Shown here in pieces: positions 1 through 8,870 of a stretch of DNA of 37,355 nucleotides. The position numbers and the translations under genes were made by a program. This DNA comes from Candidatus Poribacteria bacterium (lineage in GTDB: Bacteria; Poribacteria; WGA-4E; JAJDTR01): the NCBI GenBank assembly GCA_022827055.1, contig JAJDTR010000142.1:1-37355 (forward strand), given 5' to 3'. How positions within the stretch are numbered: the first letter of the stretch is position 1; the number at the start of each line of letters is the position of its first letter. The notes below the pieces were generated by a model. The model did not search any database and had not been told where the DNA came from. It saw nothing but the letters and a program-made list of their open reading frames with translations.

Positions 1-60
1 ATCAAGGGGTGCACTACGACCGCGAAAGAGATCCCACGAATCATGGTTAAGAGCACTCCC

Positions 61-246
61 ATTGTCCCTGTCGGAATGATTCTTTCAGCAAGTAACACTC
101 ATTTTGCGCTCTATGACAGGTTTTGAAAAAGCGTTCCATCGGAGAATAGTTTCACTCCAGAGGAGTGAGATGTCAATAGAACACGATTCCTCACCGCGTC
201 TGCACTCCAGCGGAGTGCAATGTCGAGTGTTACTTGAGGGCGCCCC
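61..246. repeat. Degenerate lead-in to the 143-bp repeat, with palindromic repeats
   Basis: Positions 61-140 resemble the 143-bp unit found downstream: a TCGGAATGATTCTTTCAGCA-like segment, then AAGTAACACTC and a GGTTTTGAAAAA segment, but diverged and shortened. Positions 155-182 and 200-222 carry the palindrome CACTCCAGCGGAGTG (or a variant) followed by ATGTC, which recurs at 4714, 22942, 24898 and 28637. No coding sequence is convincing in 1-802. Confidence 0.55.
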
Positions 247-675
247 ATTATTCCTAGCGGAATAATTCTTTCAGCAGGTAACACTCTTGTACCGCAAACT
301 GTTAGTTTGTGGATCACAATCTAACAGATTGTGGTACAGATTTCCTTCTCTAAGACTGGTTTTGAAAAAGTGTTACTTGGTAGCATGACATTATTCCAAT
401 CGGAATACTTCCTTCAGCAAGTAACACTCTTGTACCGCAAACTGTTAGTTTGCGGATCACAATCTAACAGAATGTGGTACAGATTTCCTTCTCTAAGGCT
501 AGTTTTGAAAAAGTGTTACTTGGTAGCATGACATTATTCCAATCGGAATACTTCCTTCAGCAAGTAACACTCTTGTACCGCAAACTGTTAGTTTGCGGAT
601 CACAATCTAACAGATTGTGGTACAGATTTCCTTCTTCAAGACTGATTCTGAAAAAGTGTTACTTGGTAGCGTGTT
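247..675. repeat. 143-bp direct repeat, three tandem copies
   Basis: The motif ATTATTCC starts at 247, 390 and 533, exactly 143 bp apart, and the following sequence repeats almost perfectly. A fourth copy would start at 676, but similarity stops there. Each unit holds nested inverted repeats: CCGCAAAC/GTTTGCGG, CACAATCT/AGATTGTG and ATTCC/GGAAT. The outer arms AGTGTTACTT and AAGTAACACT cross the unit junction. Copies differ by a few substitutions, for example AGAATGTG instead of AGATTGTG in the second hairpin near 470. Open frames across it have the same period as the repeat and are not genes. A degenerate relative lies at 6558-6610 and a reversed one at 20145-20180. Confidence 0.9.
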
Positions 676-802
676 AACTACCGGCTCCCATCTCTTGCCA
701 TATATTCTTAGCGAACCGACCAATCAGCAACGTCAATCCAACCTTCCAAATGCGGTACAAGATAATCTCTAAAGATCAATGGACCATGCGCGATAGACGC
801 CC

Positions 803-2320
803 TCAATCTCCAGGCGGGAGAATGCGAAAGCTGTAAAGCTTCGCACTCTTCAAAAGAAAACGAAGACGGCACGGCTGCTCCACACGATTCAAGCCGCGAT
901 CACCCCAGCGAACCGAGTGACGCACGTGGTCATCGTGAATAGGCGTGCAGTCCTCCGCCGAGAATCCGGGCTGAACGTGACCGTCCGGTGACAACACCTC
1001 AACGCCAAGGCTACCTCCGCTCGCGTCAACATTCACTTCAAGCCGCCCGTCGGGTAGCCGCAGGGGCACGGTTTCAACAACACCGTCATCCGCATCAAGC
1101 GAGACAAAACCGTCCAGCCGCCAACTGGCGCGCCCGATAGACATCACCTTGTCTTTCAGCAGCTTGCCGTGCGTCTGCGTGCTGCCGGTGTAGTACCAGT
1201 GAATCTTGTCATCCTCTACCAACGGCTCCTTGGCGGTAAAGAGAATCATGCCCGAATCGTAATCGCCATCCTTCCCGCGCGGGAGGATCGGCGTTCGGTC
1301 TTCAAAGTGGCGCCAGTTCACGCCATCGCGGCTGTAGATGAGTTGCACGTCAATGGGACCATCCACCGCTGCCTGCCCGGGCACGGTATTCACGATATCC
1401 TCGGTGACGTACAGGACGCCCAACATGCCGACATAAATGCCGTCATAAGGAACGCCGGACATGTTGTGAAACTCCGCGCGGATAGCACCGTAGCGCTCTT
1501 TGCCGAGTGCGTCGTCATCGGGATTCGGCTCCAGCATGGGCGTTGTTTCCGACCAGCCGCCTTCCAGCCTCTCGCTCTCGCTGTATTCGATGTGACGACG
1601 CTCATTTCCGCCCCCGACCAGCATATAGGAGAGGTAGCGGTCACCCCTTTCATCGTACACCACATTCGTAGGCCCCTCGTTGGAGCGCTCTATCACCGGC
1701 TGTTTCAATCCCTCATCGCTCCAATGGATACCGTCGGGCGACTTTATCACGAAGATGTTCCGGTAGCGGCGGCAAAAGCCGATCGCCGTGTAACGCTCCC
1801 GGTCGTCTCGGGCGTCGTCAAGGAACACGCTGGCGCCGTGAAGATCCCAGACGATATTGTTATTCGGGCTTTCGTCAAAGTCGAATACTCCCAGATCCGG
1901 TTTGGTCCACGTCAGCCCATCGTCGCTTTCGGCATAGCAGAGCAGGTCGCCGATGTCGCTGCCGCGGAAATGCCTGCCGTCATCGTCTGCCCGGCGTCCC
2001 ATGTATCGTGTAGCGTCTCCGGCGCCGGTGCGAGGTACATACAAGCCCGGAATACGGTGCCCGTGATCCGGATCCATGCGAGCCATGTACCACATCTGGT
2101 ATCTGTTCGATCTTCTGTCGTGCAGCACGGTGCCCAAGAGGTTCACGCGTTTGGTTCTCTCGGGTCCATCGTTTTCCCACGGCTTGTCGGGCTCCGGCGC
2201 CAGGACCGGTTCTGACGTTTTGGCTGCCGGATGGAGCGTACGGGTGACGCCGTGTTTGGTTTCAATGAGTAAATCGTCTACAAATAGTTCCGTGCCGTAA
2301 CCGAGTGTGTGAGGGGTCAT
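803..2320 (-). CDS. Glycosidase-like five-bladed beta-propeller protein (paralogue 1)
   Basis: A 505-residue protein without signal peptide or membrane segment, so probably cytoplasmic. The N-terminus has ELFVDDLLIE (11-20), followed by propeller-type repeats: YQMWYMA (74-80), LCYAESDDGLTW (127-138), a PNNNIV strand (152-157) and a second SPDGIHWSDEG block (194-204). This S-x-DG-x-x-W spacing is typical of the GH32/43/62/68-like propeller superfamily. The C-terminal part is a beta-sandwich-like module with FSAEDC (453-458) and VRW about 14 residues later, shared with the proteins at 9482, 23086 and 28761. No family-defining catalytic triad can be assigned by eye, so hydrolase activity is inference. 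The start is the first ATG in frame, with no clear ribosome binding site. It lies downstream of the sulfatase on the same strand, after a 361-bp repeat-filled gap. Confidence 0.75.
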   Translation of the reverse strand: MTPHTLGYGTELFVDDLLIETKHGVTRTLHPAAKTSEPVLAPEPDKPWENDGPERTKRVNLLGTVLHDRRSNRYQMWYMARMDPDHGHRIPGLYVPRTGAGDATRYMGRRADDDGRHFRGSDIGDLLCYAESDDGLTWTKPDLGVFDFDESPNNNIVWDLHGASVFLDDARDDRERYTAIGFCRRYRNIFVIKSPDGIHWSDEGLKQPVIERSNEGPTNVVYDERGDRYLSYMLVGGGNERRHIEYSESERLEGGWSETTPMLEPNPDDDALGKERYGAIRAEFHNMSGVPYDGIYVGMLGVLYVTEDIVNTVPGQAAVDGPIDVQLIYSRDGVNWRHFEDRTPILPRGKDGDYDSGMILFTAKEPLVEDDKIHWYYTGSTQTHGKLLKDKVMSIGRASWRLDGFVSLDADDGVVETVPLRLPDGRLEVNVDASGGSLGVEVLSPDGHVQPGFSAEDCTPIHDDHVRHSVRWGDRGLNRVEQPCRLRFLLKSAKLYSFRILPPGD

Positions 2321-2681
2321 GTTGTTTTTGATATTAGAGATTGAAGCAGGTTGCGTTGATCAATGAGAAGATGGAGGAGTTAAGTAATGCGTAAAATAAG
2401 CAACGATCAAGCCGCATGCCTCTTGGTAGGAGTGATCTCCAGGTCGCGATTCCCCACTCCGTACCACATTGTAGGGTGGAATCAACCGACTGAATAAGGA
2501 GGGCGATAGTAATCCCCCGCCCACCATTTCGTGTAAGATCAAGCCATCCGATGATCGTACCAGCCACGCACCACGTGCCGAAGACAACCCTATGCCTCTT
2601 GGTAGGAGATCAAGCGAATGGATAGTGAGTGATCAAGTGACTGAATAAGGAACGCGATGGAGGTTCTTTACGCAACACGAA
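2321..2681. repeat. Palindromic repeat mosaic
   Basis: A gene-free gap carrying three recurrent modules: a GGAGTGATCTCCAGGTCGCG type near 2431; a GATCAA.CGACTGAATAAGGA..GCGATAG type near 2479-2510; and the same module twice near 2608-2660 (AGCGAATGGATAGTGAGTGATC). The same modules recur at 4530, 22800, 24705, 27550 and 35510. No gene or terminator is evident. Confidence 0.65.
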
Positions 2682-4067
2682 TTACGCATTACGTGTATTA
2701 AACGAATCCGCTTTGGCGCGCAACCGCTTCAGATCATCCGCGTACGCCTCATCGTCGATCAGGTTGTGATTCTCGTCGGGATCGGCTGCCAAATCGAAGA
2801 GTTGCTCGGGCCAACCCTTGCCCTCGAAACGGAAATACTTCAGATGCTCGTGCTTGACCATCACGGACGGCCCGTGTTGATGCGTGTGGAGTTCGGAATA
2901 CGCCTCATTCTCCCATTCATCCGTTCGCCCCTCCATGATCGGAACCAACGAACGCCCGTCCAACCCCTCCGGGGCAGGCACGTTCACCAGATCACATAGC
3001 GTCGGGAACAGGTCGACCAGCGAGACGTTCTGCTCAACGACACCCCCGCGCGGTATGGAATCCCATCTTTCAGTCGAGATTGAACCTCCCCCCGGACACG
3101 AGATGAAGAACGGCACGCGCGCCGACGCCTCGAAATACTGCTGTTTCTCCCACAGCCCCTTCTGCCCCAGCATCTCGCCGTGATCGCTCATGAACGCGAC
3201 GATAAAGTCGTCGAGCACGTTCAACTCCTCAAGCCTGGAGATGACGCGGGCGTACTGGATATCCACCCACTCAATCATCCCGTAGTACGCCGCCGTCGCC
3301 CGATGCGCCTCGCGGTAGGTGACATCCTCACCAATCCTCACCTTAAAGAAATCGTCGCAGGCGAATTTCTCGGGCAAATCCTCGACGTACGGTTCCACCC
3401 GGCGCATGTAGTAGTTGAACAGGTCTTCGGGGCACTGGTAGGGAAAGTGCGGACACCACAGGCTGACGGCGATCAGCAGTTGTCTATTGCAGGGTCTGTC
3501 GTACGCCTCGATGACGAAATACTCTTCAAGGAACATCAACGCCCCGTCGACGCAATACTTGTCGTGCGACATCCAGTAGCCCTTCCCCACGCGGGCGTTC
3601 GTGACCTCCTTGGCGGACGACCATTTGCCGGTGCCGGGTTCGGTGAAGGTCTCGGCTTTGCGCTCCGGATCCTTCGCTGATTCATAGCCGTTCCGACCCC
3701 GGATATCCCTGCCGATGCGTTCATGCCAGCCGTGCATCTGGTCCGGACCCGGAAAGTGCATCTTGCCCGCGCCGACCGCTTGGTATCCGTAGCGCGAGAG
3801 GTGACCGGGCATGGTCACCGTTTCGCTCGGCATCTCGTTGTTGTTTTCGAGCGCGCCGGTGTTGTGCGGGTATAGACCGGACAGAAAACTCTGCCGCGCC
3901 GGTACGCAGATGGGAGATGGGGTATAGGCGTTGCGGAAGTAGGTGCCTTGGTCGATGAACCGGTCGAGCGTGGGCGTCCGAATGTGCGGATCACCTTCAA
4001 CCGGCATCACATCGGGGCGGTGTTCATCGTTGATAAGCAGCAGGATATGGGGCTTTTTTTCGGGCAT
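2682..4067 (-). CDS. Type I (formylglycine) sulfatase, S1 family
   Basis: A 461-residue arylsulfatase-like hydrolase predicted to cleave sulfate esters. It has the sulfatase signature C54-V-P-A-R58, in which Cys54 would be converted to formylglycine, followed by SFLSGLYPHNTG. Other expected active-site residues are visible: D14 in LLINDEHRPD, K102 and H104 in GKMHF, H207 in CPHFPY, D295-H296 in MSDHGE, and K308 in GLWEK. The length is normal for the family. There is no signal peptide, so it is predicted cytoplasmic unless an unusual leader is used; this would fit import of sulfated substrates before desulfation. An AAGGA box lies a few bases before the ATG. No formylglycine-generating enzyme gene is in the window. 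Substrate (choline sulfate, sulfated sugar or aryl sulfate) cannot be told. Confidence 0.92.
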   Translation of the reverse strand: MPEKKPHILLLINDEHRPDVMPVEGDPHIRTPTLDRFIDQGTYFRNAYTPSPICVPARQSFLSGLYPHNTGALENNNEMPSETVTMPGHLSRYGYQAVGAGKMHFPGPDQMHGWHERIGRDIRGRNGYESAKDPERKAETFTEPGTGKWSSAKEVTNARVGKGYWMSHDKYCVDGALMFLEEYFVIEAYDRPCNRQLLIAVSLWCPHFPYQCPEDLFNYYMRRVEPYVEDLPEKFACDDFFKVRIGEDVTYREAHRATAAYYGMIEWVDIQYARVISRLEELNVLDDFIVAFMSDHGEMLGQKGLWEKQQYFEASARVPFFISCPGGGSISTERWDSIPRGGVVEQNVSLVDLFPTLCDLVNVPAPEGLDGRSLVPIMEGRTDEWENEAYSELHTHQHGPSVMVKHEHLKYFRFEGKGWPEQLFDLAADPDENHNLIDDEAYADDLKRLRAKADSFNTRNA

Positions 4068-5213
4068 GTTATGTCCTTCAAAGAACAGTGGTCAGTGCTT
4101 GAAACAGAGTTTGGGAAGATGGCAATCTATTAAGAACAATTGGGGATTTCAACACTCTGTTATTTGCGAATTGAACATCTTGGACCATGTTGCTAGAAAA
4201 ATGCAAAAGAGTACTTGCTCCAAACGTCTGCCACGGTAATTGGCGAAGAGAATTGCCGCTCCTCATCCGGTATAACTTGTAGGTGAATCCCATAACGGTT
4301 TATCTTCGACACCATTGGCAAAAAAGGAACTCTCGCCGCTTTCGCGTACCATCAATCCCGCACGGGACATTCTACTTTCGTTAAGATTGTAAATGGTAAT
4401 ACCGAAAGATGAATCCTTGGGACTTACCTTCCGCATAATTGAGCGCCTAAAAGATTAATTTCTCAGGCGACGGTATCCCGCCTCATGATTGACAGAAAGG
4501 AGACCTGTTGGATTAGTAAATTTGTAGGGTAATCAAGCGAGTGGATAGCGAATGCGATAGAGATCCCATAGAACTCCCATAGAAATCTTCTCCCGCCCAC
4601 AACTCCCGACACCGGCGGCCGTCAACCGGCCCCCTGTAGGAGCGATCTCCAGGTCGCGATTCCCCGCTCCAGCGGAGCGGCATGTCAATAGAAAGGAGAA
4701 ACCTCAATTCTTGCACTCCAGCGGAGTGCCATGTCAATAGATTCTCGCGAAAGTATTTAGGCGGTTTTTGGTTGTTCGAGAAGATATGACCTAAAATCTT
4801 AGGATTCAAAAATTCGAGATTACACATGTGTATTATGCGGAAGATGGGTTGGGATTGTCAGGATTTTAGACGTTGCCCCTGCTCTCGGTGAAGATATGTA
4901 TCGAATGATTCCAATTCCTCCCCAACCCCGGACACCGAGTTACGAGCATGTTCGTCGGGCTCGGAACACGTCAGCTTCATCCTTTGTTGTCCAGATTGTC
5001 CTGCCGTCAATTGAAGAGTCGCCCCGTGTCTATCGGCGTGTATGCGAACTTTTGCTGGTGAGTGCTTGTCAGCAACTGTTTAGCCTGTACAGGTTAAATT
5101 ACCGAGGCTGCCGTATTCGGCTTTGATAGGTGTTGCGTGATTGGCAGTGAGAATAACGACACGCATGGACGCACCGCCGATGACGGTGTAGGAACGTTTT
5201 TGTCGAAAGTTCA
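4068..5213. other. 1.1-kb gene-poor spacer with palindromic repeats
   Basis: No convincing gene. Positions 4530-4565 hold the GATCAAGCGAGTGGATAGCG module ending in GCGATAGAGATCCC. Positions 4636-4700 hold TAGGAGCGATCTCCAGGTCG followed directly by the GCTCCAGCGGAGC palindrome and ATGTCAATAGAAAGG. Positions 4713-4741 hold GCACTCCAGCGGAGTGCCAT and ATGTCAATAG. A 76-codon frame at 4896-5126 has no recognisable family and a poor start context. AGCAACTGTTTAG at 5073 recalls the TAACTGTTTAG words at 17396, 17590 and 17745. Confidence 0.6.
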
Positions 5214-5822
5214 TTATTTTCTGCGTTTATTTCTCTGTGTGCCAAATGGCTTTCTTACCCAAAAGGTTGCGCAGTAACTGTATCTGTCACGGCTGTAAGG
5301 CAGCCAATGGGTCGTGTAGGTTGTTGGCAATGTGATTGTTTCGGTCTCGGTGTATGTGGCCGATACGTCTCCTGAAATCGTACCTGATCGCCGTACCTTA
5401 ATTTTTTTTCCTGAATCGGGAAGAGAGAGAGGCGCATGCCCGCGTTCGGTGTGTCGATACTGCTTGTAAAATACAGCGGTGCGTGCACCTATTTTTTTTG
5501 CATGTGCCCTGAGCATTTTAAGCCGTGCCTTTGATGACAGAAAGAGAGAATAGCCAATCAATTGGTATCCTTTGTGTCGCATTATTCGAATTTCTTTTTC
5601 TAGAGTTTTAATCATGTGATCCGGGTTGCCCGGTGGTATAGATTCTCCCCTAACAATAGTGGGGTTTTCGCTCCGTTGCCTCTCCACAATTTCGCCATAA
5701 CTATTCGCAACAGGTGTGTAAAACTTTGCATAGGGATTGGCAGCACACGATGAAAGCAGCATGCCGATGAGTACCGTGGCACTGCAGAATATGAGGTTGA
5801 TCTGCTGTTGACCGAAATTCAT
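5214..5822 (-). CDS. Lipoprotein of a widespread uncharacterised family
   Basis: A 202-residue protein with a hydrophobic signal ending in lipobox L-L-S-S-C26, so predicted to be lipidated and anchored to a membrane facing the periplasm or surface. The body has a helical segment (about 65-110) and a Tyr/Thr-rich C-terminal part with THWLPYSRDRYSYCATFWVRK. Family knowledge: this layout, with IGA-xx-A-V-F-Y-K-Q-Y then T-Y-x-T-x-T...T-Y-x-T-x-W-x-P-Y-S-x-x-R-Y-x-Y-x-A-x-F-W-V, resembles small lipoproteins of unknown function in many Gram-negative bacteria. Its ATG overlaps the end of a short frame (5819-6049) that is the 3' remnant of a dead lipoprotein gene. This mirrors the ATGA overlap of the intact pair at 7083-7086. 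Confidence 0.8.
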   Translation of the reverse strand: MNFGQQQINLIFCSATVLIGMLLSSCAANPYAKFYTPVANSYGEIVERQRSENPTIVRGESIPPGNPDHMIKTLEKEIRIMRHKGYQLIGYSLFLSSKARLKMLRAHAKKIGARTAVFYKQYRHTERGHAPLSLPDSGKKIKVRRSGTISGDVSATYTETETITLPTTYTTHWLPYSRDRYSYCATFWVRKPFGTQRNKRRK

Positions 5823-5914
5823 GAGATTGCCCTCCGTAAGTGAAACTCCAATCCGAATTCAAACAGATTTACATCGAAAACGATTGATGCGAGATGTCTG
5901 CCCCTGTGTCCAAT

Positions 5915-6220
5915 AGAATGTTTCGCCTTGCATACCATACAGACAGGACTTCGCGCGTATCTCTTTTTGAGTCTTGACTCGCCTCTCGATCTTAAAGTGT
6001 ACACTACGTAATCGGCGTTGATTTTCGTCCGATCCGAACAGGTTTCCACCCGTTTGGAATCAGCCTAGCGGACTGATGTGACCCGGGCCTCTGCACTGCG
6101 AACTCTATTTCCCTCCAAACCACCGACCAATGTTTCTGTTCTATACCGCTTCGCGCTACGACGCTTCACCACATAAACTGCACAGTTATTGATATCTTCC
6201 TCAATTTCATTTGCAAACAT
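5915..6220 (-). pseudogene. Decayed copy of the lipoprotein gene at 7083-7694
   Basis: Read from 6220 on the minus strand, the translation aligns with the middle of the intact lipoprotein: FANEIEED.N against FANEIEEAI, VVKR, then GG.EGNRVR and SVR-stop-ADSKRVE against SVREADAKRVE. The stop is a TAG at 6065-6067 replacing the GAG of the intact gene. A frameshift follows near 5965; the matching RDTREVL peptide continues in the next frame. The signal peptide and 3' end are missing. Nucleotide similarity continues upstream to about 6275 (GGTCGGG..CGCATTTTCGAAGG, matching 7751-7775) after a deletion of about 190 bp that removed the lipoprotein start. The remaining open frame 5819-6049 is a fragment, not a gene. 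Confidence 0.88.
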
Positions 6221-6557
6221 GGCTAAAGTCGTTTATTGGTCGGGTGCGCATTTTCGAAGGTCTGTCAAATCAGACTGAAACGGACGTTAATTCGCTATTT
6301 TCTTTCAGCGCAATTAGATTTCACTATTCGTAAAGGCTGGCTGAGACAATGGCAAGTGCGGGAAACCGTGCGCTCGTGAGCCTAAAACAATAGCTGCATG
6401 ATAGCAAATTCGAGGCGTCCTATCAAGAGCAAAGTGGGAGGGAATCGGTTAGGGATTGCGGGGAATAGTTGGAAGGGGAAGGCGTCGCAATTGGAGTAAT
6501 GAAGACATTTACATTCAAATTCACACGATTATGACCGTGCGTTTATGAACGTGACGA

Positions 6558-6610
6558 TGTAGCGCAAACTGTTAGTTTCCGCATTCCGCAATCTAACCAA
6601 TCGTGTTACA
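6558..6610. repeat. Degenerate solo copy of the 143-bp repeat core
   Basis: AGCGCAAACTGTTAGTTT (from 6561) followed by GCAATCTAACCAATCGTG reproduces the two adjacent hairpins of the 247-675 unit in the same order, with substitutions. It marks a dispersed relative of the tandem array. Confidence 0.6.
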
Positions 6611-6699
6611 AAGGTGGCAACTTAGGTCAGTTCTGTGAAAAGAACGAGAGATGGCTGCGATTATGGCGGTGGTTACGATGACATTCGAATCGGGAGGTT

Positions 6700-7086
6700 T
6701 CATGGATCAACTGCTCTGTCCGGAGCCACGGGCCGGCGATGGTGAATCGGCCGCCTAGGTGCGTAAAGTTCATTCTGGCGTGCTTTGATGTTCTGATTGG
6801 GACTCTCACTTTGACCACTATAGCTCATTGAAAAAGAGCCGTATTGACCTCGTTGAGTGGTGAAAATTTTATAGGTGCCAGTCTTGAATCCGGATTTGGC
6901 ATTGTATTCTTGGATGCGTTTCAGCACATCATAGGTTTGTGGGTATTGACTCTTAAGCGTTTGAAGAGGTTCGATGTCAGCCTCTGCGGATATTTCTATA
7001 GTTGTGGATTTTTCTATTTTCGGCGGCGAACTGGTGCAACTCGTGAAGATTAGCAGGGCTGCGGCGAGTATGGATAGGCGTGTCAT
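6700..7086 (-). CDS. Small putative lipoprotein
   Basis: A 128-residue protein starting with a short signal and lipobox I-F-T-S-C17, then a Ser/Pro linker and a charged segment with LKSQYPQTYDVLKRIQEYNA. No family recognised. The ATG overlaps the last bases of the upstream lipoprotein gene (ATGA at 7083-7086), so the two are probably translationally coupled and may act together in the envelope. The Arg/Pro/His-rich C-terminus (from about residue 105) looks unlike the rest, and another frame (6627-6818) is also open here, so the 3' end may have been changed by a frameshift. That is a suspicion only. Confidence 0.6.
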   Translation of the reverse strand: MTRLSILAAALLIFTSCTSSPPKIEKSTTIEISAEADIEPLQTLKSQYPQTYDVLKRIQEYNAKSGFKTGTYKIFTTQRGQYGSFSMSYSGQSESPNQNIKARQNELYAPRRPIHHRRPVAPDRAVDP

Positions 7087-7694
7087 GATGTAACATCCCT
7101 GAAAAGCGGCGGTCGGTAGCTAGTTGCCGGAGCGACGCGATTTGGAGCGGGTTTTTTTTCCGGGAAGGGATTGCGAACCTTGATTCCCATAAGTTTTAAG
7201 GTTTCATGAACCTTGTGTCTCCATGTAAACCAAACGCGCCCCTTCTTATATCTTACTGCATAAAATATTGCCAAGACTTCGCGTGTGTCTCTTTTTAAAA
7301 TTTTGACCTGCCTTTCAACTCCATAGGTTTGTACCATGTAATCGGCATCAGTGGGCTGATACTCCAAATAGCTTTCTACCCGTTTGGCATCTGCCTCGCG
7401 GACTGACGAGACCGAAGCGTTTGGATCACGCACGCGATTACCTTCCGAACCACCAATCGATTTTTCGGTTGTAATCCGCTTGGTGCTGGGCCGCTTCACC
7501 ACTTTAACGCCACAGCTAATGATCGCCTCCTCGATTTCATTTGCAAAGTATACCTCATACATGCGGTTGTTTGGGGGAACGACAACAAAGGAGGGAGATT
7601 CGGGAACATCTCTATAAACAATAAACTGGGGTACTTGCGGACCACAACCTGTAAGAAACCCAATTAGACACGCAATGAACATGAGTCGTATCAT
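7083..7694 (-). CDS. Putative lipoprotein (intact parent of the 5915-6220 pseudogene)
   Basis: From the ATG at 7694 the product is 203 residues: MIRLMFIACLIGFLTGC17 is a good lipoprotein signal, so this start is preferred over the TTG at 7781, which would put 29 polar residues before it. The block between 7741 and 7790 is also conserved upstream of the pseudogene, where it has an in-frame TAA. It is therefore more likely 5' untranslated or promoter sequence than coding. The body has FANEIEEAIISCGVKVVKRP (about 51-70), a variable acidic/basic segment, and a beta-rich part with DADYMVQTYGVERQ and FYAVRYKKGRVWFTWRHKVH. Function unknown. It overlaps the next lipoprotein gene by 4 bp. Confidence 0.75.
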   Translation of the reverse strand: MIRLMFIACLIGFLTGCGPQVPQFIVYRDVPESPSFVVVPPNNRMYEVYFANEIEEAIISCGVKVVKRPSTKRITTEKSIGGSEGNRVRDPNASVSSVREADAKRVESYLEYQPTDADYMVQTYGVERQVKILKRDTREVLAIFYAVRYKKGRVWFTWRHKVHETLKLMGIKVRNPFPEKKPAPNRVAPATSYRPPLFRDVTS

Positions 7695-8437
7695 GGGGTT
7701 ACATTTTTTCTTTGTGTGCGTATTTGTAGAGATAGACAAAGTCATTTTTTGGTCGGGAGCGTATTTTCGAAGGTCTGACAAAATGGACTAGGTTCTGTTG
7801 ACATTTGAGAAATGAGCTAATGATGATTCACTTGGGGCAGTATGTTGGGCAACCACATGGGTTGGCACTACATAGAGTCAATTTCCGTAGGGGTTGGGCT
7901 CCCCAACCCGTTGGGCGAAGTAGGATCTCTATCGCACTCGCTAATCACTCGCTTGATGGTCAGTGACTAGTGACCGGAGCGATTGGATGCGGCGAATTGC
8001 GTCGCAGCCGGTTGCGGGTTTTGGCTGCCGTGTGCCGCTGTGCCGAAAGCGATGCCGGCATGATAGCAAATTGGGAGTGTACTATCAAGAGCAAATTAAG
8101 GAGTGGGAAGTGAGTATTTCGGGGATCGGCTGTTGGGGGATTACGTCGGGATTGGGTATTTGTAGACAAGAAGTGGTACTGGATGTATAAATAAAACGGG
8201 AATGTCGGTTGCGTTTACGGCAGTACGGTCAAACCCCATTCGGATGGTTGCATGGTTAAGTTCCTAATCGGCAACTTCATTGCCAGACTTGAGACAGCAT
8301 TTGCGATTTAGCAGCCGGCGGTGGCAATGTAAATGAACATGACGGTAGCGTAGCAGAGATTTTGGAAAAGGGGTTGGGGCGTTTGCGATTATTCTGGAAT
8401 TGCGCTGAATTTGCCTAGCCCAAAAGATTCAGTTGCC
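7695..8437. other. Upstream region of the lipoprotein pair, with hairpin and repeat modules
   Basis: Carries a perfect 8-bp stem with a 3-nt loop at 7891-7909 (GGGTTGGG/CCCAACCC), followed by a GATCTCTATCGCACTCGCTA module near 7924-7957. GCATGATAGCAAATT and CTATCAAGAGCAAA at 8058-8095 match 6398-6432, so the segmental duplication behind the pseudogene reaches this far. The hairpin/repeat block (about 7810-7960) is absent from the older copy, so it was either inserted here after duplication or lost there. No gene seen. Confidence 0.55.
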
Positions 8438-8782
8438 TTAGGATTGGAGCGCCGAAACAGCTTCATCTTCGCTCTCGAAATGTTCGAACGTGCTGATGAG
8501 GCGGCTTCTGACAATCAGGCTTTTGATGTGTTTGCTGACGTTAATGACGGCAATCCGCCCTCCCTTCTTTGTGATTGCTATGTGGGCTTCCATCAACGCA
8601 CCAAGCGACGAACTGTCCACCAATGTAACTTCGGCAAAATCGATGAGGAATTTCGGCGCTTCCTCGCTATCGGACACAAAGTGATAGATTTTTCGCCTCA
8701 GTTCCGTAGAAGCGCTGCCAATCAATTTGCCATCGGGTTTCAAATAAGTGATGTCGTTATTTTTGTAAACGTCAATTTCCAT
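8438..8782 (-). CDS. STAS-domain anti-sigma factor antagonist-like protein
   Basis: A 114-residue single-domain protein of SpoIIAA/RsbV type. The region D56-S-S-S-L-G61 matches the conserved phosphorylation loop (D-S-S/T-G-L-G in the family), with Ser58 at the expected phospho-acceptor position; the usual Gly after it is Ser. The preceding strand FLIDFAEVTLV and the following ALMEAHIAITKKGGRIAVIN also fit. Such proteins normally bind an anti-sigma kinase in partner switching. Neither a kinase nor a PP2C phosphatase gene is in the window, so it is an orphan here. A GGGAGG ribosome binding site lies before the ATG. Confidence 0.88.
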   Translation of the reverse strand: MEIDVYKNNDITYLKPDGKLIGSASTELRRKIYHFVSDSEEAPKFLIDFAEVTLVDSSSLGALMEAHIAITKKGGRIAVINVSKHIKSLIVRSRLISTFEHFESEDEAVSALQS

Positions 8783-8870
8783 CTGCAGCCTCCCGGAGGT
8801 TGTGTAAGTGAAGTATTGGATTAGGATTATAGACGCACATGTAATTCGTCGTTTCTACGGAAATTGAATT

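Noticed and set aside
247..675. CRISPR array
   Set aside because: The repeat unit is 143 bp with no unique spacers between short repeats, and no cas genes are near. It is a tandem repeat.
331..677. Two near-identical small proteins with 143-bp offset
   Set aside because: The frames arise from the repeat period and its hairpins; sequence is low complexity in structure, with no plausible start signal.
1169..2215. Long plus-strand open frame opposite propeller paralogue 1
   Set aside because: It lies antisense to a gene with recognisable motifs and has no family resemblance. The same applies to 10133-11128, 18902-19828, 23344-24483 and 29058-30218.
4896..5126. Small plus-strand gene in the 1.1-kb spacer
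   Set aside because: No family, no clear ribosome binding site and a composition like the surrounding non-coding DNA.
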